Below, one piece after another: positions 10,776 through 23,700 of a stretch of DNA of 64,000 nt. The notes below the pieces were generated by a model. The model did not search any database. It worked only from the letters and a program-made list of their open reading frames with translations, and was not told where the DNA came from. Made by a program: the position numbers and the translations under genes. Position 1 is the stretch's first letter. Each line of letters opens with the position of its first letter. This DNA is from Cadophora sp. MPI-SDFR-AT-0126 (taxonomy: Eukaryota; Ascomycota; Leotiomycetes; Helotiales; Ploettnerulaceae), in the NCBI GenBank assembly GCA_020747065.1, contig JAGMVK010000001.1, forward strand, positions 3,100,001 to 3,164,000. Direction: 5' to 3'.

Positions 10776-11676
10776 TCATACTCTCTCGCTCACCCAAATT
10801 GCCCCACGACATCCTGCCCTGATCAAACCTGTCAACAATTCATGAGGAACGGCTTTTTGTGCATCGTTCTCCACTGCATGGTCCAAATGTTCCAACTCTT
10901 CATCCCTTATCCTCCTTATATTGCCGATTAGCTCCTTTAAATCTCCTCCAATCGTCTCCCCAGACTTCTCCATTTGATCCGCCATTTCCAGCAAAACCTT
11001 TACCTGCTCATTGTAATGTGACCCAATCTCCGTCTCAACCGCCTCCGTACACGCCATTGCAGCCTCCCGGCCCAATACAGCAGTCCCCCACCCTAACGCA
11101 GATGCCGCCACTGTCCAGACAGGATACATGGCTGTAGGCCGTACACGGTGCTTTGCAATGAGCTCATTGAAGGTCCTGAAGTGTCCAGCTTCTTGGTCGT
11201 ACATGTGCTTCATGAGAGGGCGGAGATGTGGGTTGGAGCCTACTACCACGGGGGTTTGAGCTGTGTAGATTAGACAGGCTGCTAATTCTCCTGCTTGGTT
11301 GACGCGAAGCTAGCATATATACTATTAGAATACACTACATGTATATGCTTCAACATCTGCGGGACAAACTAACTGCGCTATCCAGAAATTTGCGTTGCGC
11401 TGGTGTCAATGGCTTGCCTCGAGGAGCCGGATTCGAGGCTGCCTCAGCACCGGCTCTTATTTTTGTTGCTTGGGATGCATAGTGTGTTTCTTCTCCTTGT
11501 CTGATGTCTGCCGTGTCGCTGTTACGGCAAGCGGATGCTGAGAGGTTGCGGATTTGGATCTTGTTTTCTGGGTATGCTCTGAGACTTTGTTGGTGGAGGC
11601 GTGGGACGAGGAATTCGTAGATGGGATGTTGAGATGCAGGAATTGCGAACCGTCTGGTGGATAATGAAAGAGACAT
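10776..11676 (-). CDS. coq7: 5-demethoxyubiquinone hydroxylase COQ7, mitochondrial
   Basis: Two exons, 11676-11374 and 11309-10776, give 278 aa. The intron has GTTAGT at the donor and TATATGCTAG at the acceptor. COQ7 is the di-iron monooxygenase of the penultimate step of ubiquinone synthesis, on the matrix side of the inner mitochondrial membrane. Ligands visible: Glu109 (RVNQAGELAA), Glu141 and His144 (DQEAGHF), a second Glu in TEAVETEIGSHYNEQ, and the EELEH motif in RDEELEHLDHA near the C-terminus. The first ~95 residues are rich in Arg/Ser/Ala and lack acidic clusters at the start, as expected for a mitochondrial targeting sequence. The gene is divergent from RTF1 over 482 bp. Confidence 0.93.
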
Positions 11677-12158
11677 TTTGGATATTATTTTAAACTAGAA
11701 GGAGACCTTAGTTTCTGTATAGATACTCTTAGTCAATTGAGAAACATTGCATTCATACGTTAGACCTTCAGAAACAAATCCACACTTGCGGCTCTCGAGC
11801 GCGTCATGGTTTTGCACTAGTCATGTCATGTCTTGGCCTCGAATGACTTGGCGGGGATTAACTTTGTTCCGGCCCCCTTCCCACCCGCATCGTCACCTTC
11901 GAAAGTCACGGCTGGGTGAATACTGCATCAAAATTTAAGTACAACAGCAAATCCTTCCCATTGTGCTTGGATTTTCGCACACTCATATCTTTCAATTTCC
12001 TCCTCTCCATTCTTTACGTTCACACTCCATCGCTCACGAGCCCCCAAATAAATCAGCACCTTTGAGAACGCGCTTTGCGAACATCTTTGAACCTTCGCTC
12101 CTCCTTTCTTCGCCCCAAACACCCTGCATCTGCAGTAACAAGCCAACCTGCGCTCACC
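11677..12158. promoter_or_regulatory. Shared divergent promoter of COQ7 and RTF1
   Basis: 482 bp between two start codons on opposite strands. The RTF1-proximal half is pyrimidine-rich (TTTCAATTTCCTCCTCTCC near 11991), a usual feature of fungal start-site regions. No specific binding site was assigned. Confidence 0.5.
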
Positions 12159-14146
12159 ATGTCAGACATCGACGACATTGACGATGAGCTCCTCGCTCTT
12201 GCAGGCGATGCCTCGTCTGACGAAGAAGACAATGTCCCAGCCGCAAACGCCAGCAAGTCCAGTTCAGGATCTCCAGATCGGCCAGCTCCTGGCAAATCCG
12301 CGACAAAGACAAGCAAGAAGACAGGCAGGAAATCAAATGACTCTGAAGAAGAGGGCGAAGCGTGAGTGCTCTGCCCCATCCGACGCGCTTTGATAATGAC
12401 TTCCAGAAGTTCATCTAGCCACTCTTCCCCCCAATCCCTACAATCCGCTCCCATGGATGAGTCCGATTCTGATTCCGATGGTCCTACCTTCGAAGACGAT
12501 GGCGAACGATACCCCCTTGAGGGCAAGTTCATCAATTCCTCGGACAAAGCCCGAATCTTGGACATGAACGAGATCGAGCGTGAACAGGTCCTTGCTGAGC
12601 GCGCCCAAGAGATCGAACGAGACAGACAAAACAGAGCCCTGCGACAGCTTCTCAAGTCTCGAGAGAATGAAAACAAGCAGAATAAGAAACGCAAGGCCGG
12701 AGCTGCAGACGTTCAAGAGGATCCTCGCAAGACCCAGCGCCAGCGAACAAAGCTTGGTGGTGGCAAGGTTGGAGAAGCAAGCTCTGGAATTGACAGCCTC
12801 AAGCGCGCCCGAGCTGAAAAGGACGATCGCCAGCGTCGCAGGCAAGAAGATAAGGAGCGCAACAAGGGCCGAAGCACTGCTCGAGACGATTACTCTGATG
12901 CTGATGCAGATGGAGACAGCGAGGTTGAGTGGGATGATGGCAAGTCAAAGCACAAGAAGTCCAAGTCTCCAGATTATCGGGATGCCGAGCCAGCTACTCT
13001 CGCCGAAATCCAAAAGGTCAGAGTGGGTCGCAGCAGATTCGCTCAGGTCTGTTTCTACCCTGGCTTTGATGAGGCTATTACTGGTTGCTTCGTCCGCATC
13101 AGCATTGGCATCGACAAGGAGACTGGTCAGAATATCTACCGCATGGGCATTATCAAGGGTATGTAATGATCTTTAATCAATGCGGCCTTTACTAACGCTT
13201 TATCAGGCTTCGTCGAGGATCGTCCATATGCTATTGAATCAGCCACAGGCAAGCACTTCAAGACCACACAATATGTCCGTGCTGCTCATGGCAAGGCTGA
13301 GCGAAACTGGCCGTTCATCAGCTGCTCCGACTCTGGCTTCACTGAGGTTTGTGGATCATTGAGTTATTGCTCTTAATCCCAATACTAACATGTCTTCAGA
13401 GTGAGTGGAACCGCTACAAGATCACATGCCAAGCTGAGGGTGTTCCTCTTCCGACAAAGCCAAAGTTGAACCAGAAAATGATCGATATCAACAATCTCAT
13501 CAACCGGTCCTGGACCGAGGCTGAATTACAAGAGAAGTTGACCAAGTCAGGTGCTCTTGTTCAGAAATTCATCCCAATCGAAAGAAACCGCCTTAACGGC
13601 CTAATCAAGGAGGCTAAGGCTCGTGGAGATACTGCAAAGGAGGAGGAGCTTCGCAAGGAACTTGAGGCACTTGACGGACCCAAGTTGGCTTACAGCACAT
13701 CTATGCAACCATCGCCAAAGAAGTCAACCTCTTCGCATGGGATGAGCCAACAAGAGCGCTTGGCTATTCTCAACAGACAAAACCGGCGGAAGAATGCCGA
13801 AGAGGTTCGCCAGGCACAGATCAACGAGCGTCGTGCTGCAAAGCAGATTGAGGCCGCTGTTGCTCGCGGAGAAGTTGTCGCTGAGGATCACTCAAGACGC
13901 CTCAAAACCCGCGCGAAGTTTAAGCATGATGTCGCAGACTCGTTCGGAGCAAAGGACAGTGGTCGAAGTGGTACCAACACTCCTTCTGTTAGCACCCCCA
14001 ACCTCACCGCCAAGAAGCCCTCGACACCTATTCCTGCTCTCCAGAAGCTTCAAGCTGAGAAGAAGGGTATCCCATCCCTTCGGAAACCCTTGATGGATGA
14101 CGACATCATCGGCTCCCTTGATCTTGGTATTGACATTGAGATTTAG
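12159..14146 (+). CDS. rtf1: RNA polymerase-associated protein Rtf1 (Plus3 domain)
   Basis: Four exons (12159-12361, 12407-13158, 13207-13346, 13400-14146) encode 613 aa. Rtf1 is a Paf1-complex subunit that supports H2B ubiquitination and elongation by RNA polymerase II in the nucleus. The N-terminus is an acidic Ser/Asp/Glu-rich tail beginning MSDIDDIDDELLALAGD. A basic coiled-coil-like segment follows (KSRENENKQNKKRKAG region, about residues 140-230). The Plus3 domain spans about 265-370, from VRVGRSRFAQVCFYPGFD across GIIKGFVEDRPYAIES to GFTESEWNRYK. A helical C-terminal part carries QQERLAILNRQNRRKNAEEV, where Paf1-complex contacts are expected by family knowledge. All three intron junctions keep the frame and two fall within Plus3. 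Confidence 0.93.
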
Positions 14147-16599
14147 AAGTTCGATTCTTTCTTATATGTTCAGACTGCTTGATGTTCCCTTGGGACACAT
14201 CTCGGCTCGCTTAGATCACGGATGGATCGATACTCGCACTTGGGAGCTGATTCGTTTTGCCATGGCAGACATCAACTTATCAACTTTATCAATCAAGTTC
14301 GGCAATGTACCAGTACAGGATTTACAATTGGCTGTCAGATAATTCGACTAGCTCGACTTTATACATCAACCGTTTTGCTTGCTTGCTCATTTGGCAGGAG
14401 AATGAGACTTCGCGAGAGCGAGGCAGGCATAGCATCGCATGGCATGGAATCACATTGCATCGCGAGGCGTCTTGCTTCTTTCTTCCTTTCTCCGCTATAT
14501 TTTAGACGCGAGACAAGCATTCTGATTTCTGATGAATTGCGGGCGTTTTTTGGACCTGCCTGGGTACGATTTTGTACCCTGTCCCATTCTAGAATGCAAT
14601 AAAAGAATCGGTACCAATCCCCCTTAGCCTGTCTTTGTGATGCGAAGGTAATTGAGTCTTTTCCTTTTGTTCAGCCTTGTCTTGCCAATTTTGGAACGGA
14701 GAGGTACGTAATAGGAGGTGATAGAGTTTGGCTTGGAGCTACTAGAAGGAGAAGTTTCTCTGTGAGGCACTCGGAAAATCTCATCCAGTCCTGATTGAGT
14801 CGGCCCGCTCACTGGCTTGCTCACCGAGGACCATTCCGAACTTTTAGTGACCTAACACTCCATGGATACTAGATTGGATGAGCTCGACTGCTTGTTTTAA
14901 CTTTTTGTTGTTGGAATTTAGATTGTTTCAAGCGCTGAAGTTAATTTTCTTAGTTTAGTTGGTACAGACTTGCGCCCGATGTCATGGATGAGGGGCCTTT
15001 CCCAGTATGCAGTGCGAAAAGTGGTCTGGAGTTTGTGGGGAGGAGATCCTGGTGAGGAGAATGAGAAGGTTGTGGTGATGAGATGGGGTGGGATGTGAGA
15101 ACTGGACTGGGTGAACGTGTACTGCTTGCTTTCGTCATGGAAGAGGCACAGGACTCCGGACTTCACTTCTTTGGACGCGGATTCTGGAAATTTTCTCTGC
15201 CGGAAGTAGGAGACTCTTCCAACGGTCGGACACGGATCGGTTTCTTCTCAGCGACGATGTCCTAACCCAGCGCCAGGACATCGACTTGTGCCAATAGCAC
15301 CCGCTATCGCTTGAGCTTTCTCCTTTCGAAAGAACCTGCTTACTCTAAGGAAAGTCTATCTTGAACCGGTTCCATGCGATACACTTTACGGGGTCTTTCA
15401 CCTGCGTCTGCAGCCGAATGCATTCGGGTGTGCATTGGACCCGATCTCGAAGTCTGCTCTGGTCTGGTCTGGTGTGCCGCTCTCGGACTTTTGGGGTCAG
15501 CTGTCAGGCTTCGGGCAATCGGGGAGGAGACTCTTGAGACGGGAGTGGAAAGTTTACTGTCGTCAGGAGGGGGGAGAACAAGAATACCCGACAAGGCAGG
15601 AAAAGTCTATTGACGAGACGAGGGGCGGGAAGTACGTTGTTGAGATTGGATGAGCTGGAGCTGGAGTTGGAGTGAGCTGCATGTTCTAAGAATGGTGTGT
15701 GTGCGCGCGTGATGGAGTTATCCAACACAAGAATGCTGGCTTGTTTGATGTTTCTATGTTCTCAATTCGCTATGGGACATGATTGGATGGCGTTGGAGAG
15801 GGCTGGGGTGACTATGGATGTGATGTGCATGGTATATCCTCAGAAGTAGGAGGAGCACTGTGAGAAAGAGGGAGAGGTGGGATGGGCGAGGTCGCCTTGT
15901 TTCTGTCCAGAATGAAGACGGTGCCATGGCCCGAAAAAGTTTATCGGGCCTTTCGAAGTTTCGCAGCTTGGCCTGATGTCATGTCACGATGATTGCACCA
16001 TTGGATGGATGTTTGGTGCAGCAACTTTAGAGTAAGTTTCATTCTACTGAACACAGATCAAGCTGAAGTCTGAATAAGAAGAAAGGATAAGTCAAATACG
16101 GCTCGTTGCAGTGTGAGAGTATCATTAGACGATATTAGGTTGACTTCGGGCAGCAAGAGCAAAAGTCAACAGAGAGCAAGAACTTTTAGGATTTTTGTTT
16201 CGTTTCCAGCCGAACTTAGAAGCCCGGCCTCCCTGTCTGTCTGTCTCCTCTTTCGAACTATGGCAGCGCTGATAAGTTCATGGGGATTGACTAAAAGCAG
16301 AGGCAAACTTCAGACTGTTTCCGCATCGGGAGGGAGGGGAGGAGTTCAAACAAATTATGCATGCATAGCCCGACCTCGCGAGTGACAGATGACACGACTC
16401 GGGCTCGGATGGGCGATCAGGGGCCCTTCGCTCATCATGGAAGAGAAAAGCTTGTCGAAGTTTAATCGGGAGGGGGAAGAGAGAGGGGGTATACCGATAA
16501 TGATATGATATGATATGATGGGTTGCAAGGTAAGATGAATGTCGTCTCATGATTTGAAAAATCAGAGTTCTGGAGATGCTGTCGCGAGGCAAGGGGAAG

Positions 16600-16641
16600 T
16601 TCGATGTTCGATGTTCGATGTTTGATATTCGATGTTCGAAT
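16600..16641. repeat. Six tandem copies of a 7-bp unit TTCGATG
   Basis: The units read TTCGATG three times, TTTGATA, TTCGATG, TTCGAAT. It is a short imperfect microsatellite in the gene-free region. A short TGATA run lies about 100 bp before it at 16501-16515. Confidence 0.85.
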
Positions 16642-16870
16642 GGCACTTCAATGAGAATGGAGACGAAACTGTTCGGCAGCGGCAGCGGCCTTATGTATGG
16701 TAGGGATGTCAGATGGGGAGATCGATGCGAAGGGGTTGTATTCGGCGAAGCTGTGGAGTTTGGATTTTGTTCTTTTCTGGAATCTTGGGATGCGATGATG
16801 GGGGCTGAGTCGGTTTCATGTTGTCGATTTGGGTGAGGGAGGGGAAGATGGTGATTTGTGTTTTCATTTT

Positions 16871-16889
16871 GGGGGGGGGGGGGAGGGGG
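16871..16889. repeat. G-run (13 G, A, 5 G)
   Basis: A run of thirteen G is followed by A and five more G, with further G-tracts within 60 bp upstream. It could form a G-quadruplex or simply be a slippage-prone homopolymer whose length is uncertain in an assembly. Confidence 0.7.
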
Positions 16890-19800
16890 CCTTGGAGAGT
16901 GGAGAACTTGGAGAGACCGGATGATGGAACTTCCTGAGTCCTGAGAGGAAGTGGTTCTTGAGCATGTTTGAAGTGTTTGATGGTCCGTGGCTGTCACTTG
17001 CGAAAGAAGATGGATTGATTGGAATGGTTGTTCTGACTCTCGTGGTTGTATTTTGTGTTTGGAAACTTAGCTGTCAAAGCTGTAGTGCTGTTTTTTAAAT
17101 GTTACGATGTCAGAGTAGTCCTGTCAAGCCGTCATCCGAACTCGAGAAAACTCGAGTGTATGAGCTAACAGACCCCGTGGATCATGAATACGAGCACCTA
17201 AGGGATGAAAACTTAGGCTCAAACTCCATCTTTTTGAACTAATTCCTGAATTCTGAGTGTCAAACTTGATTTTTGGCTTCCAAGATGTCACACGCTATCT
17301 CACACGGTGTCATATCGACGCTGCCATCTGAACACAAGTCGTTTTGAACAGGACAAAAGGGCTGAAGTGGAGGTGGCTTAGTCAAAGTGAGGCCCGGCTT
17401 GCTATCCGTGAATGTCGCACGGAGCAACTTCCTTTAATAGATTTCAGATCTCTTCTGACTTCAAAGCGGGACTGCAAACGCGCATGCCGTCGACGGCATA
17501 TCTTTCTCTCTCTCCACTGCTGTCGCAGATCATTCTGTGGTCCCATCCTCTTCAGGCTTGATGGTCTCCTCTCCACTTCCACAGCTCTCTTTAAGTCTCC
17601 TTTGGGTGTTGTGCTTACATACTCGGTAAATAAGCGAGCCTCTAGAATTCAAGATCCATCTCTCCTCCTTATCTGGTGGGGTGATTCGAAACTTCGGACG
17701 AAAACGCGACGTGTTTGAGGACGGACGGGCCCAATGCAGGCCACGCTAAACACTAAACAGCATACCATACCATGATGATCTGCTTCAAGGAGCTCGATTG
17801 GGATTTGCAATTGGTGTTGCAGCTGTCATGGAGTCTTGTGAAAGGAAGTCTTTCTGCTTCGAAGTACAGGCGTCCTACCTCACGTCAGAGAGAGCCATGC
17901 TCTCCATCAGCCCAGCGCTCGTCGTCATCATCATCCCATCCTATTCCATCCCATCCATCCCAGGTCCGTTGCTCTCATCACCACGCCATGCACATGCCAC
18001 ATCCGCAACCAACCAAGATGAATGACTATTGGATTCTAGCCCGCCAAGGATAATGATCTTCACTCTCGCATCGAAGACGGGTCAGTGTTGGTAAAATGCA
18101 ATGCGGTAGTGTACGGACTCTCCTCTGTCTGGTTGGCTGGCTGATGGCATGAACACGACGAGCGCTGCACTGTGCTGCGCCTTCGTCTTTGCCTTCTCGA
18201 AAGATCGGCTGAAACGACGGACATGCTCTGGAGAACTTTGAAGGGATCTGAAGGGTCGTCCAACAGTCCAATTGTAGGTCTGAAGTCTACTTACAGGAAA
18301 GTCTCTGTCTGCAGGAAGTGCTTCAAATGCGTGCGAGCGAGCTGGCGTTTTGGGCGGGCGGTGCAGCATCCCAGCAACGATGAAAAGTAAGGTAAGGTAA
18401 GACTAGAAGGCCGTGCAGAACTTGAAACACGGGGCTCTTCTATGTCGGGCCAATCGCGCACTCTCAGACGCTTGGCCATCGACATGCATTCGCACGACCA
18501 TCCATACACATCCGCATCCCATCGACACCCGTTGCCTCTGACTGGTCTGTCGGTACCACAAGCAGCAAGATGGTGGCTTCTCTACGCTTGTTCGTCATCC
18601 ATCCTCTGCAGACGGCACCATCTGATTCAGCGGATGGGATGCAGCATACACATTTCAGTTGCACCTGCCATCGACAGATCCCAGGCAATAATCATAGTAG
18701 TGGGCTGAGGAGAGTGATGGGAGGGAGGGATGGCAATGCTCCGAAGCTGATGCGGAGGGCGGAGGACAGTGAGGGAAAGAGGGGAGGCAGAATGCATGTG
18801 CTGGCAGCTGAGTACCGCCCTGTTCTATTTTATCTCAGTCGGCATGTCTGTACAGCCTGGACGGGACAAGCATTTTGGCTGTCTCGTCGTGAGAGGGGTT
18901 GTCTAAAGCGAGAACGGTGTACTGCGTGGCCAGATGTCAGGACAGTAAGTACCCAGGTACGTCAAGTGCTTCAACAGAGGGAGGACGGTTGAAGTGGCAG
19001 AGTTGCACTACGGCGTCACGATCTCAAGAATAGGAGCCTCATGCAGCTGTAAAGTCCAGTGCATACGAGGCTCCTCAGCATCTAGCTCGAATTCGCGTGG
19101 CTGCATGTTCTCAAGACAACGCAATTGCAGCACCTCGAAAGATCCCTCGCCGGCGTTGTTGCTAGCTCTCCCAACTACCGAGCTTTCCCTGCATCGGTCC
19201 GTGTGTCGACGGTCAGACGCTGTATGGCTGGTGTCACAAGTGTCCACCTTCTCCTGGGATCAAAGATTTATTCCTAAAACAAGAAGTTCGAGCTTTGGGG
19301 AAAACCGCATAGATGGGAAAGACATACGTCGGTGGTTGCTCAACACCCGAGCTTTCCGAAGCCTTCAAATGTTGCTGCAGCAAGAACGAAAAGAGTGTCA
19401 GATTTCGGTTGCGTGTATCAACGGTGGTTCAGCATAACTCTGTCCCCTGGGCAGATCCTCAGCATCAGTTCAGACGAGAATCTCGTCGTTGGACCGATCT
19501 TCGTAAGGATTGCGCTCGAAACGCGGTGGCCACACGGCCACACCTCCACTTACAGGGGTCTACCGACCACAAACCCATAAATGGTTCATCAATCATCGAT
19601 GGCTTGATCTAGGACCCTTGACTACTATCGACAAGGCTCCGAAGATGGATCAAGTCAGCATGGGTCATGCTCGCAAGCCCGTGTGGGGAATCTCAACGTC
19701 AAACACTCGCCGAGTCCAGCATAATCAATGCACTATGCCACCACACTCAACATCTCGCTCGCGGGATACTGGGAACGGATTTCAGCTTTTCTTTTCTTCC

Positions 19801-19980
19801 TCTGTATCTGAGGTGGTGCCTCATGCTCATGTCGGTCGCCGGTCGCCGCTGTCTCTTCACTGCTGCCGTCTCTCTTCCACTAGCCGTCAACAAACGTGGC
19901 CAGGTTTCTCATGCATACGCGAACGACCAGCCTTACATCGTCCAGGTAGCTTGAAGGCCAGACCCTTGCCTTCGTCCTAA

Positions 19981-20012
19981 CTTTTGACCTCTTTTTCTCT
20001 TCTCTTTGACCA
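19981..20012 (+). promoter_or_regulatory. Pyrimidine-rich tract, candidate start-site region for the 20782 gene
   Basis: A CT-rich stretch (CTCTTTTTCTCTTCTCTTTG core) about 770 bp upstream of the start codon. In filamentous fungi such tracts commonly precede transcription starts. This would imply a long 5' leader. Inference only. Confidence 0.3.
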
Positions 20013-20781
20013 GCAACTTGGTCTTATCCTTATTCGTCGACTATTAATATTCTTCGAAGCAGCAGTTCCTTAGTTTCTCGGCGACATTATCCTGAAGGAG
20101 TGGTTCGCAATATATTGAGTAGCCAATCTAGTTGACGTCTGGTGAAGTTTCTTCGTCCAATAGCATTGCGTCCGCCTGGTATATCCTAACGAGGAATTCT
20201 CGAAGTCAATGCCTCGAAAGCCTCCACGTCTCGGGAAGAAGAGATAGATCCCAGTGTTGTTTCTTCGGGCCTTGCTAGATCCGTTCTATCATTTGATAAG
20301 CTGAATGTTTGGACGATAACACGATACATTGAAGCTTCCCAAAACTGTTTCAAACGTTTCCGATGGTCAAAGCATTGTCGGACGTCGATCCTACCACAAG
20401 CCTCTAACTTCTCGCAAGATCTTTCAGCACTTGAATCACGCTCTACTGTCAAAGCCACACGCCAAAGTTTATCTGAACCGAGAGCTGGACTCTTCAATCA
20501 GATCTATCCATCTATCAGAAATCTGAAACACCTTACTCCGATCATCGTAGATTAATACTACATATCCTCGACACTCCTCTCTTGGACCGGACGACTTGTG
20601 AGGGGCCTTCGAAAGGTTAATATCTTGATTCAGACGGCCACTATCGACCGTCCTCTTCGACACTGAATCCGATCAATCCACACTTCAAGCAACAACCCCA
20701 GACGAACGTCTCCCCATGAACAGATAGTCGTGGCTGGCGAAGACATAGGTGGAACAATTCAGTACTCATCAAGCCGACAAG

Positions 20782-23700
20782 ATGGACGTCACATCGCTTT
20801 TGAACGCTAATTCCCTTGCTGTTGAGCAGCAACGGAGGGAGGAAAAGGATGCTGAGGAAAGGAAACGCTACACGCCCACGAAGGTACCGAGTCGCAACAG
20901 AACGCCCTGGGATGCTGGTGGTTATTCACTTCCAATCAATACCGTATCCAATCCAACGACGCCGCCTCGAACGGAAGAGGTTGAACGCCGTGAATCACAG
21001 AGCACGCCGACTTCTCCACGCCATAAATTTTCCGACAGTCGCTCTAGTCTTTCCTCTTTTACATCCTCTCTACAATCGGCTTCCCATTCGAGGTTTTCTT
21101 CTCTTTCGACTGTGGGAAGTGCCTATCCTTCGAATAACCTTACCGAAGCTCCCTCATCCATTTCTGGCCAGAAGCCACAAGCACTTGACTTCGTTCATCC
21201 ATCGAAAATGGACGGAATTCAACCTGTCTATCCAACTCCAGGCGGGAGCATCTCACCTACCGAGTCTCTCGACGCACTTGCCCTGGTGGCGGAGAACGAA
21301 ATAGCTGGTCAACAAGCTCGACAAGTGGCCGAGGAATCAAAAGCAGCATCAAAGGACGACATGTCCTCGGATCTCGAGAAGATCGAGCTAGGCTCCGGGC
21401 GACGACCCAGCTCACCAAGCGATGCGATTCTGATTAAGAGGCCCTCAGCGATGCCGAGTCTCCGTCTCGAAACGGGAGACCGAGAGTTGAATGGAATGGA
21501 TCGAATACAGCCGTGAGTTATTCATGATCATACAGTCCTTCTACTCATTTGCTTTCGTACTTGCATTCAGTTTTGTCATTTGTTCACTTTTTTCTATTTC
21601 GACATTCAACTGCATTCATTCTGTCGTTTGGAGTACCTACATGCTTTGGGCCCAAGGTGGTCCAAACATTTGTGGAGTCCGCTTGGCATCCGTGAACGAC
21701 ATCAAGTCGGCCGGATGCTGTCGTCAGCCACAATGAACTCTGTCTACACTCCATGAATGATTTTCAATATCTGGGTACATAAACATTGTATAGTTCCATT
21801 TCTGTGTGAATGGCTTTATGCAATTTACATTGACAACGCTATGATTCACACAACAGCCGGCAATAAAATCAAAATCATGTTGAGCACTACCAATGTTCCC
21901 CTTCTTGGAGGTGGCCATCTTCAAGCTCTTTCATCGTCTGGGCACGTTGTGTACAATTTTGCGACTATTCTCGGGCGGTTTGAGCCTGTTGCGGAGTTGA
22001 GAGATTGCAATTTCCCAATCTGTTCTTCGCCGGCATGTGACTCAGGAATTCCTTTCACGAGCGTGAGGTTATTCACAGTCTCCAACCTGAGCTAGTTTTC
22101 GCTAGCGTCTTCCGCTCCCACCGCCCTGGCAGCATAAAATTCGTCCCTGCTCGAGATTTCGAGAGTTCGAAGGTACAAGCTGCGAAGAACTCCGACCAAT
22201 CACGAACATTACTCATTGTTCTTGGCCCTCAACCTCATCTCTGCAGAGCATTTCAGGCCATACTAGTCACAGGGACTGTGTTTGTCGATATCCTTGTTTG
22301 GTTGGTGTGTCAAGCCCATCTTGCTGGGTGTGCCGGCAGCTGCGGGGGTCTCGCTGCGCAAATCCTTATTCAACCTTCCCCTCGTTATTTGCTGTGGTTT
22401 TGTTACTTCGAGTTCCACCCAAGCTTCATAACGCGGCGACATACTGCGTTGATTTCGATGTCCTGGTCAAAGTGACTGGATCTCCTGTCTGTTTCCAACA
22501 ATAACTTTCTGGTTCGATACTTCCATTTCATTAGAATTTTACGCTTTCACATTGTTCATTCTACACATCAGACTGCTAACATCACAGCAGACATAGACAA
22601 TTCCTCAGTGCACCACTTGAACACCACCACCAATCCCTAATCACCAAGTCCCACAAACGAGCACTGTCGGCACCTAGCTTTCCAGCTTCCATGACAGGCT
22701 TCACGATGTCTAACCACTCATCCATGGGCCCTCGAGGCGAGCCAACTCCGCCTTCCTCTCTTCATCCTGATCGACACTCTCCTACTAATATCCCAAACTA
22801 TGCCCCTCCCGCTACACCTCCACAAAACCACGGCGAAGTTACTTCTTCAGACCAGATCTTGTGCATGTATATTCCAAATTGCGACACAGGTTCGCAGCTC
22901 CGCAAAGCCATCTCGCATATCTTTGGACGCAACAAGATGTGTACTCGCTTAATTCCCGCTCGTGTATGGGTCCACTACTGCCGCAAGCACTACCAACGAA
23001 GCCGCTATCGCAATCCCAAGGAATACGCTAAGCTACAGTGTGATCTTGTCCAAACGCAAATTCGACGAGTCCACGAGTGGAGTCTCGAGAATTCCTCTCG
23101 AGGTCTTCCTGGTGTCGTCCAGGACTGGGGCCTAGCTGTTCGAAAACGTGAGCAAAAGCGTTTGGATGAGATGAATGGCTCCAAGAAACGAAACATTACT
23201 GCCTTCGAGAACAGTGACGATGAGGATGGTGCAGATGTCAACGGCCGTGGCAGCAACATCTTACCTGCTACTGCCGTTCCAGACTGGCTACTCGAGCGAT
23301 GTGGCAAGGGATATAGCACCCAGGAGATCCTTCAAATCTTCAACCAGCTGCACACCCAAATCCTTGATGACACCATGCCATGCTTCCCAGACATCGAGAT
23401 CCTCCCAAATATTGTGGTTGACAATGATGAGCCAAAGTCTCCCAAGGGTTATACCAAGAGAGGCGTTGTTGGTGGTGGCCACAAGCGAGCTCAATCTCTT
23501 GGCATCGCTGCAATGAGATCTGACAGCCAATCTCATAACCGCCGCTTGAGCCACCCGGATATGTGGAACCTCAATAACAACATCTCCTCACCTGTCCAAA
23601 AGAAGCGGCGAGCAAATGGTGGCATGAGTGAAGCTGAGGAGTACGCTTTCGCTGCTTATCCCCGAGCCCGCCTTGCTGAGCGACCACTTCAGCGAGGACC

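Larger units (their letters stand above)
14147..20781. other. 6.6-kb region without recognisable genes upstream of a regulator gene
   Basis: After the RTF1 3' flank I find only short open frames in all six frames, none with family motifs or convincing splice-linked extensions. The DNA is not AT-rich or obviously repeat-derived. It carries small tandem repeats (16600-16641), a long G run (16871-16889), numerous small ATGs, and a pyrimidine-rich tract near 19981-20012. The likeliest reading is a long upstream regulatory region plus long 5' leader of the 20782 gene. A noncoding RNA is also possible. Confidence 0.55.

Noticed and set aside
20749..21516. Stand-alone 255-aa gene ending RIQP
   Set aside because: Its stop lies directly behind a perfect splice donor and the frame continues into the 22591 exon; treated as exon 1 of one gene.
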